Source: an uncultured Alphaproteobacteria bacterium (GTDB lineage Bacteria; Pseudomonadota; Alphaproteobacteria; Rs-D84). From it: a stretch of DNA of 11,849 nt. Each line of letters starts with the position of its first letter. The first letter of the stretch is position 1. The translations under genes and the position numbers were made by a program. Location of the stretch: positions 1 to 11,849 of the forward strand of contig CALCEG010000146.1 in assembly GCA_937900435.1 (NCBI GenBank). Direction: 5' to 3'. The notes beneath the pieces are model-generated. The model was not told where the DNA came from, did no database searches, and was given only the letters and a program-made list of their open reading frames with translations. This document shows positions 7,462 to 11,849 of the stretch, in pieces.

Positions 7462-9609
7462 ATGGAGCACAATATATTTAATGTCGATGAAAACTTTTTT
7501 GTTATAACATCAGATAATTTAGATGCGGTGAAAACTAAATTGTATGGTTTTGTCGTTGCAGATAATGGTATTATTGAAAATGAAAATATTAATTCTTTGT
7601 CTGAATTATCGGGGGCAGGAGCATATGCGTATGTTAAGCGCGAAAATGAATCTATTGTGATTTATCGTGATGTTAATGGGAGTTATCCGTTGTTTTTGTT
7701 CGAACAAGGGGATTGGTTTGCGTTAAGTAATTCTTTTTTCTTGTTGGTAGAATATCTGAAAGATAAGGTCGATTTGGATTTTAATCAAGATTTTGCAAAT
7801 TATATGTTGGCAATGGATTTGGTTAGTGAAGCCTTGGAAGATACATGGGTAAAACAAATTAAATTACTGGATAAAGATGCGGTTGTAAATATTGATGTTC
7901 CAAATTCAAAAATGTCTATGTCAATAAAAGATTGGCAAATTAATAGTATTGCACTGGATTCTAAACAGGGTGTTGAAATACTGGATAAATGGTTTATGCG
8001 TTGGACCAGGTTGTTAAGAAATTTACAGTCAAAGACAAATAATATATTGACAGATTTAAGTGGCGGTTTTGATAGTCGAATGACGTTTTGTTTGGCGTTA
8101 ATGTCGGGTATGGATTTAAATGGATTCAGAATAAATTCTTTTACAAAATTTAGACACCCAAGTAATGCAGAAGATTTTGAAATAGCCTCTGCAATTGCAA
8201 GTAATTTTGGCTTTGAATTAAATAAGTCTTTTGCAAACATGTCAGGGGCTAATTTTAGCATAAAAGATTTGTTTAATATGAGTCTGTATAGCAGAATGGC
8301 TTTTCATAGACAGACTGAATGGGGGTGGGTGGCTTTTAAAAGAAAAAATAAACAATATGTAATTTCTGGTGATGGTGGAGAGTTGTTGCGTAATTATTGG
8401 GATGTTTCTGTTGATGAACATTTGTTGGAATATGAAAAATCAGCCGGAAAGATGTATTCGCAAAATTTTCTAAATCATGTAAGTAAATCGTTGCGTAGTA
8501 TTTCTAGGAAAACAATTAACATGTTGATGGATAAATATAATCTACACGATGAAAAATCTGTGTTTTTATCAAAGTTGTTATATATGAATACGCGGTCGCC
8601 ACAACATTTTGGCTCTATGTCGAGTTTGATTAATTTGGCGAATATATATCGTTTGCAACCTTTGTTGGACCCAGATATATTAAGATTAAATTTAGTTAAT
8701 GATAATTGTCCAGATGGCGCAGTATTTATTGCAACTGTATTTTTAAGATATTGTCCAAAACTGTTGGATTTTAAATTTGAAGGAGGCAGATTTATAGATG
8801 AAAAAACTATAGATTATGCAAAATATATTAACCGAATGTTTCCGGTAAATATGGAAATTTTGTTGTCAAAAGAATTTGATAGCGAATATGATATCATTGT
8901 ACAAGATAAGACTGTTTCTGATGCGAAAAATGATAATGAAAAACTGTCAGATGAAAGTATGGAGGATTTTTTAACAAAAATATATAAGTCGGATTCTTTT
9001 TATGGTTTTATTGAAAAATATTATGATAGATCCGTTTGGTTGTGGGCGAAAAAATATAGCGAAACAAAGAAAGGTTTTTCTTTGTCGTATGTATATCCTT
9101 TGATTTTTTCATCGTTGATATTAAGGTTGTTGGAATCAAAAAAAGATTCTTTGGATTGGTTGAGGACTTTTCAAGGGCGGCCAGTGGCGTTTCCACGTGA
9201 AAAATTTTGTTGCGCCAGCATAGGTATTCAAAGTCAGGATTTCGATATCATTGAAATTTCTGATAGTGATGTGGTGCTTAAAAGTCCAAAATGGTTTCAG
9301 GTGCCGTCTAAGGGGATTATGGTTGAAAGCGTCGCATTGAATTTGGATTTAAAAATAAAATCAAATGCAGACGCAAAAATTGATGTATATTTGCGCGGGG
9401 CTGATGATTGGGATGTTAAAACACAAGCCAATGTTCCGCAATGGATAGATTATACTAAATTTTTGTGTAACGGCGAAATTATATTTGATGATATTAAATC
9501 TGTGTGGTTTAAAAAGCCGTTTGTCTTTTCTGTGAATGTTAAAAAAGATGAAGTTGTGTCTTTGCATTTCGAATGGTTGCCACATAGAGAAATTAGAACA
9601 GAAATATAA
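7462..9609 (+). CDS. Asparagine-synthase-like ATP-dependent ligase lacking the glutaminase cysteine
   Basis: A 715-residue protein in two recognisable parts plus a tail. Residues 1 to ~165 look like the beta-rich class II amidotransferase domain of AsnB (RDVNGSYPLFLF and FALSNSFFLL resemble the AsnB regions near its ATP-domain interface), but residue 2 is Glu and no N-terminal nucleophilic Cys exists. Residues ~195-480 hold the synthase domain: the PP-loop LSGGFDSR (199-206) for ATP pyrophosphate binding, and SGDGGELL (304-307 DGGE) matching the second AsnB motif. The last ~120 residues are beta-rich and unassigned. Homologues of AsnB in O-antigen or capsule loci are thought to amidate sugar acids; here that is inference. 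It starts one base after the giant gene's stop, with a weak GGGG at 7450-7453, so translational coupling is likely. Its stop precedes a hairpin terminator. Substrate is unknown. Confidence 0.88.
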   Translation: MEHNIFNVDENFFVITSDNLDAVKTKLYGFVVADNGIIENENINSLSELSGAGAYAYVKRENESIVIYRDVNGSYPLFLFEQGDWFALSNSFFLLVEYLKDKVDLDFNQDFANYMLAMDLVSEALEDTWVKQIKLLDKDAVVNIDVPNSKMSMSIKDWQINSIALDSKQGVEILDKWFMRWTRLLRNLQSKTNNILTDLSGGFDSRMTFCLALMSGMDLNGFRINSFTKFRHPSNAEDFEIASAIASNFGFELNKSFANMSGANFSIKDLFNMSLYSRMAFHRQTEWGWVAFKRKNKQYVISGDGGELLRNYWDVSVDEHLLEYEKSAGKMYSQNFLNHVSKSLRSISRKTINMLMDKYNLHDEKSVFLSKLLYMNTRSPQHFGSMSSLINLANIYRLQPLLDPDILRLNLVNDNCPDGAVFIATVFLRYCPKLLDFKFEGGRFIDEKTIDYAKYINRMFPVNMEILLSKEFDSEYDIIVQDKTVSDAKNDNEKLSDESMEDFLTKIYKSDSFYGFIEKYYDRSVWLWAKKYSETKKGFSLSYVYPLIFSSLILRLLESKKDSLDWLRTFQGRPVAFPREKFCCASIGIQSQDFDIIEISDSDVVLKSPKWFQVPSKGIMVESVALNLDLKIKSNADAKIDVYLRGADDWDVKTQANVPQWIDYTKFLCNGEIIFDDIKSVWFKKPFVFSVNVKKDEVVSLHFEWLPHREIRTEI

Positions 9610-9613
9610 AAAC

Positions 9614-9632
9614 ACCCCATAAGTAATGGGGT
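9614..9632. terminator. Bidirectional hairpin terminator between convergent genes
   Basis: ACCCCAT (9614-9620) pairs with ATGGGGT (9626-9632) around a 5-base loop, a 7-bp stem with four G-C pairs. On the minus strand it is followed by GTTTTTATAT, a good U-tract for ending the flippase transcript. On the plus strand the following TTATTCTT is a weaker tract. The stem overlaps the last base of the flippase stop codon by one position. Confidence 0.75.
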
Positions 9633-11419
9633 TATTCTTGGTTCTTGAATTGCATGTCATACAATGTTTTGTATGCGCTGCATTCGTTTTGAATTAATTC
9701 GTCGTGGGTGCCTTGTTCGATTATTTGGCCTTCGTTTATAACAACGATTTTTGTCGCGTTGCGAATGGTTGATAATCGATGCGCAATTACAAATACTGTT
9801 TTGTCTTTCATCAAGTTTTCAATCGCTTTTTGGACAATCGCTTCGGATTTGTTGTCCAGGGCGGATGTTGCTTCGTCTAAAATTAAGATAGGTGCATTTT
9901 TTAGGAATGCGCGTGCAATCGCAACACGTTGGCGTTGACCGCCGGACAGCATTATGCCACGTTCGCCAATTTGGGTGTCCAAACCGTCTTTTAGGGTGCT
10001 GATAAATTCATCCAGATACGCCATCTTTACAGCGGTGTCTATTTGTTCAGGGGTTGCGTTCTGGTTGCCAAGCAGTATGTTTTCACGAATGGTTCCGCCA
10101 AACAAAAAGTTGTCTTGGAATACAACAGATATGTTTTCGCGCAATGAGCTTAATTTGTTATCGCGAATGTTTTGGTCGTCAATGTATATGCCACCACTTG
10201 TTGTGTCAAAAAAGCGCGGTAATAAATTTACCAAGGTTGATTTGCCACCGCCGGAATTTCCAATCAATGCGATCGTTTCGCCACGATTAATGCTTAGGTT
10301 GATGTTCTTTAATACAGGAACACCAGGGGTGTATTCAAATGATAAATTTTTGAAATCTATTTTTGTAAAGTTATTGTTGAAATCTGATGCGTTGTAGTTG
10401 TCTGTGATTTTTGGTTGTCTGTTGAATACATCAAATATACGTTCGATTGCCAGAAACGACATCAGTATTGCATTGTAATCGTTGCCGATACTTTTGATAG
10501 GCTGATACAGCATAATTAATGCGGTTAAAAATGATACGAAATTACCACTGGTAATAGTGCCGTTTAAAATTAAACCAGAACCAAACCATATAGTTAATCC
10601 AATACCAGCAGATAAAACAACATGCATAACAGGAGTTATCCATTTTGTACGCTTTAACATTTTCATACGAAGATTAAAAACATTGTTTAAAACAACTTTG
10701 AATTTGTTTTGTTGATATTCTTCAAGATTGTATGCGCTGATTGTACGGGTGCCAGAATACGTTTCGTTATAAGTGGTTATTATAGCAGAGTCGGCAGCCA
10801 TAGATTTGCTAAAAACGTCTTGGATTTTCTTTTTAAGTGTTGTCATTGGTAAAAATGCGCACACCAATACAAATGAACACACCAATGCAAGTTGCCAAGA
10901 ATTATAAAATAGAACCCCAATTAATGATAAAGATGAAAATAATTTTTGAACAAATGATTTAAGGTTGTTTAACAAACCGCTGCACGCATTGTCTGCGTTG
11001 TTGTTGAACATAAAAATTACGTCCCCTGATTTGGTTTTGGTAAAATATTCTGCTTCGAATGACAGCATCTTTTTATACAAATCAAATTTTAGACGGTTGG
11101 TAATCTTGGTTCCAACCCATGTGTTTAAATAGCCAGATGCATAGGTTAGGGCACCTTGGACACAGGTGAATAATAAAATGCCAACAGGTATATACCAGGA
11201 CATCGTCAAGGACTTTTCAACCATAACTAAATCCATGTACGGCTTTAGTGCCAATGCAATTAATGCATCCATAGAACCAATCGGTATCGCAATCAATATA
11301 GATAACAATGCACGAAACCAATATGGCTTGATATATGGCCACATACGTTTGTAATTTTGTACAAATATATTCCGTAAAATTCGTTCGCGTGCCCTGAATG
11401 TTAGGTCTTTTATCTTCAT
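9632..11419 (-). CDS. msbA: MsbA-like ABC exporter (lipid A/lipid-linked glycan flippase type)
   Basis: A 595-residue half-transporter, the usual MsbA size. It has an N-terminal membrane domain with about six spanning segments (~residues 28-315), then a nucleotide-binding domain with Walker A GNSGGGKST (387-395), Q-loop VFQDNFLFGG, signature LSGGQ (491-495), Walker B ILILDEATSALD (511-522) and the switch His in IAHRLST (His547). All catalytic residues are intact; it should act as a homodimer in the inner membrane, flipping lipid-linked substrates with ATP. Start choice: the ATG at 11419 has AAGGA about 10 bases upstream, whereas the further TTG at 11458 has no ribosome site, so the 13 extra residues are rejected. 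The gene converges on the glycan genes. The exact substrate (lipid A-core or another lipid) cannot be decided; related exporters have very similar sequences, so the symbol is tentative. Confidence 0.88.
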   Translation of the reverse strand: MKIKDLTFRARERILRNIFVQNYKRMWPYIKPYWFRALLSILIAIPIGSMDALIALALKPYMDLVMVEKSLTMSWYIPVGILLFTCVQGALTYASGYLNTWVGTKITNRLKFDLYKKMLSFEAEYFTKTKSGDVIFMFNNNADNACSGLLNNLKSFVQKLFSSLSLIGVLFYNSWQLALVCSFVLVCAFLPMTTLKKKIQDVFSKSMAADSAIITTYNETYSGTRTISAYNLEEYQQNKFKVVLNNVFNLRMKMLKRTKWITPVMHVVLSAGIGLTIWFGSGLILNGTITSGNFVSFLTALIMLYQPIKSIGNDYNAILMSFLAIERIFDVFNRQPKITDNYNASDFNNNFTKIDFKNLSFEYTPGVPVLKNINLSINRGETIALIGNSGGGKSTLVNLLPRFFDTTSGGIYIDDQNIRDNKLSSLRENISVVFQDNFLFGGTIRENILLGNQNATPEQIDTAVKMAYLDEFISTLKDGLDTQIGERGIMLSGGQRQRVAIARAFLKNAPILILDEATSALDNKSEAIVQKAIENLMKDKTVFVIAHRLSTIRNATKIVVINEGQIIEQGTHDELIQNECSAYKTLYDMQFKNQE

Positions 11420-11473
11420 AATAAACAAGTCCTTTTGTGTCTTTTTATCTAATATCAATAAATTGTTTGGTTA

Positions 11474-11502
11474 TATATATCATACAAAAATAAATAAAAC
11501 AA
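11474..11502 (-). promoter_or_regulatory. Candidate sigma-70-type promoter for the ABC exporter
   Basis: On the minus strand, TTGTTT (plus 11497-11502) is followed after 17 bases by TATATA (plus 11474-11479), about 55 bases upstream of the chosen ATG. The region is very AT-rich, so chance matches are easy. Confidence 0.4.
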
Positions 11503-11543
11503 TATTAAATGCGCTTTTATTCTTTTGGGGTATGGTTTGTTGG

Positions 11544-11572
11544 TTGACATTTAGTTTGTTATTTTGAATAAT
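11544..11572 (+). promoter_or_regulatory. Candidate sigma-70-type promoter for the small exported protein
   Basis: A perfect TTGACA (11544-11549) and AATAAT (11567-11572) are separated by 17 bases, giving a leader of roughly 20-25 bases before the ATG at 11603. This is the best promoter match in the window. Confidence 0.6.
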
Positions 11573-11591
11573 AAAAACCAGTATTATATGT

Positions 11592-11595
11592 GGAG
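11592..11595 (+). promoter_or_regulatory. Ribosome binding site of the small exported protein
   Basis: GGAG lies seven bases before the ATG at 11603. It fixes the start because no other in-frame start lies nearby with a comparable site. Confidence 0.65.
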
Positions 11596-11602
11596 AAAAA
11601 GT

Positions 11603-11849
11603 ATGAAAACAGTATTTGCGCTGTTGTTTGGGGCGATTTATGCAATGCCTGGGGTGGCAAATCCTGCGTGTGCGGTCTGTACGGTCGCAATTGGGGCAGG
11701 ATTGGATGTTGCGCGCCGTTTTGGTGTGGCTGATAGTGTCGTTGGACTGTGGGCTGGGGCAATGTTGGCGTTGCTGGGGTATTGGACATTAAAATTTATG
11801 GATAAACGTAAATGGCACTTTTTTGGGCGTGATGCGCTGGTTATGCTGT
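11603..11849 (+). CDS. Small exported membrane protein with N-terminal CAVC motif (3' end cut by window)
   Basis: The 82 visible codons start MKTVFALLFGAIYAMPGVAN, a signal-peptide-like or first membrane segment, followed by PACAVCTVAIGAG with Cys23 and Cys26, then RRFGVADSVVGLWAG and a membrane helix (~47-66), then a basic KFMDKRK stop-transfer-like end. The order CxVCTVA, GxGxxxxRxxG, Dxx-GLW-G recalls an uncharacterised membrane protein family often annotated as hypothetical in several uncultured bacterial groups. The CxxC would sit at the periplasmic face if the leader is cleaved and could be a redox or metal site, but no function is established. It is divergent from the flippase gene, with its own promoter and ribosome site. 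Base composition is visibly richer in G+C than the polysaccharide genes. Confidence 0.8.
   Translation, partial: MKTVFALLFGAIYAMPGVANPACAVCTVAIGAGLDVARRFGVADSVVGLWAGAMLALLGYWTLKFMDKRKWHFFGRDALVML

Noticed and set aside
7800..8261. Antisense 153-codon open frame
   Set aside because: Lies wholly inside the asparagine-synthase-like gene, whose PP-loop motif is on the plus strand; its composition is a shadow of that gene.
9954..10397. Plus-strand 147-codon open frame
   Set aside because: Complementary to the nucleotide-binding domain of the ABC exporter, which has all its motifs on the minus strand.
11420..11458. Upstream TTG start for the ABC exporter adding 13 residues
   Set aside because: No ribosome site precedes 11458, whereas the ATG at 11419 has AAGGA at a workable distance and the extra residues are not family-like.
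11559..11789. Minus-strand 76-codon open frame at the right end
   Set aside because: Overlaps the promoter, ribosome site and signal-peptide-coding start of the plus-strand gene; low-complexity Pro/Thr/Gln sequence without motifs.
1..11849. tRNA, rRNA, riboswitch, insertion sequence or prophage features
   Set aside because: No cloverleaf-like segments, ribosomal RNA sequence, transposase signatures, terminal inverted repeats or integrase motifs were seen by eye on either strand.

Overview
The window looks like part of an AT-rich genome of a Gram-negative bacterium. The support is an MsbA-type flippase and a cell-surface polysaccharide locus. A host-associated, uncultured alphaproteobacterium-like organism would fit, but the sequence does not prove a lineage. 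The standard genetic code reads cleanly throughout.

Layout. Positions 3-7460 (+) hold one enormous open frame that is already open at the left edge. From N to C terminus it reads as: a short piece resembling the C-terminal part of valyl-tRNA synthetase (ValRS); a family-2 glycosyltransferase (GT2) lacking its nucleotide-binding half; three complete GT2 units; a GT-B-like glycosyltransferase; a basic-flanked hydrophobic segment; two DUF1796-type (putative papain-like Cys/His) domains; a coiled coil containing a near-perfect 123-bp tandem duplication; and a polysaccharide pyruvyltransferase domain. One base later, 7462-9609 (+) encodes an asparagine-synthase-like protein with an intact ATP-pyrophosphatase loop but no N-terminal catalytic cysteine. 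A compact hairpin at 9614-9632 separates this pair from the convergent flippase gene (9632-11419, -). The 183-base gap 11420-11602 carries plausible divergent promoters. At the right edge (11603 onward, +) begins a small exported membrane protein with a CAVC motif, cut by the window end.

How the genes may work together. The giant protein and the asparagine-synthase-like protein are almost certainly co-transcribed. They look like a surface-glycan assembly and decoration unit: several sugar transfers, a possible pyruvyl decoration or cap, and a possible amidation or related ATP-dependent modification. The MsbA-like protein would flip a lipid-linked product, classically lipid A-core, across the inner membrane, but it is on the opposite strand and is a separate transcription unit.

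Most notable points: the size and order of the fused modules; a coiled coil placed between the polymerising part and a potential capping enzyme, recalling chain-length rulers; twin DUF1796 domains with matching Cys-His spacing; and the abrupt ValRS-to-glycosyltransferase join in the first ~100 bases, which may be an assembly or recombination chimera.
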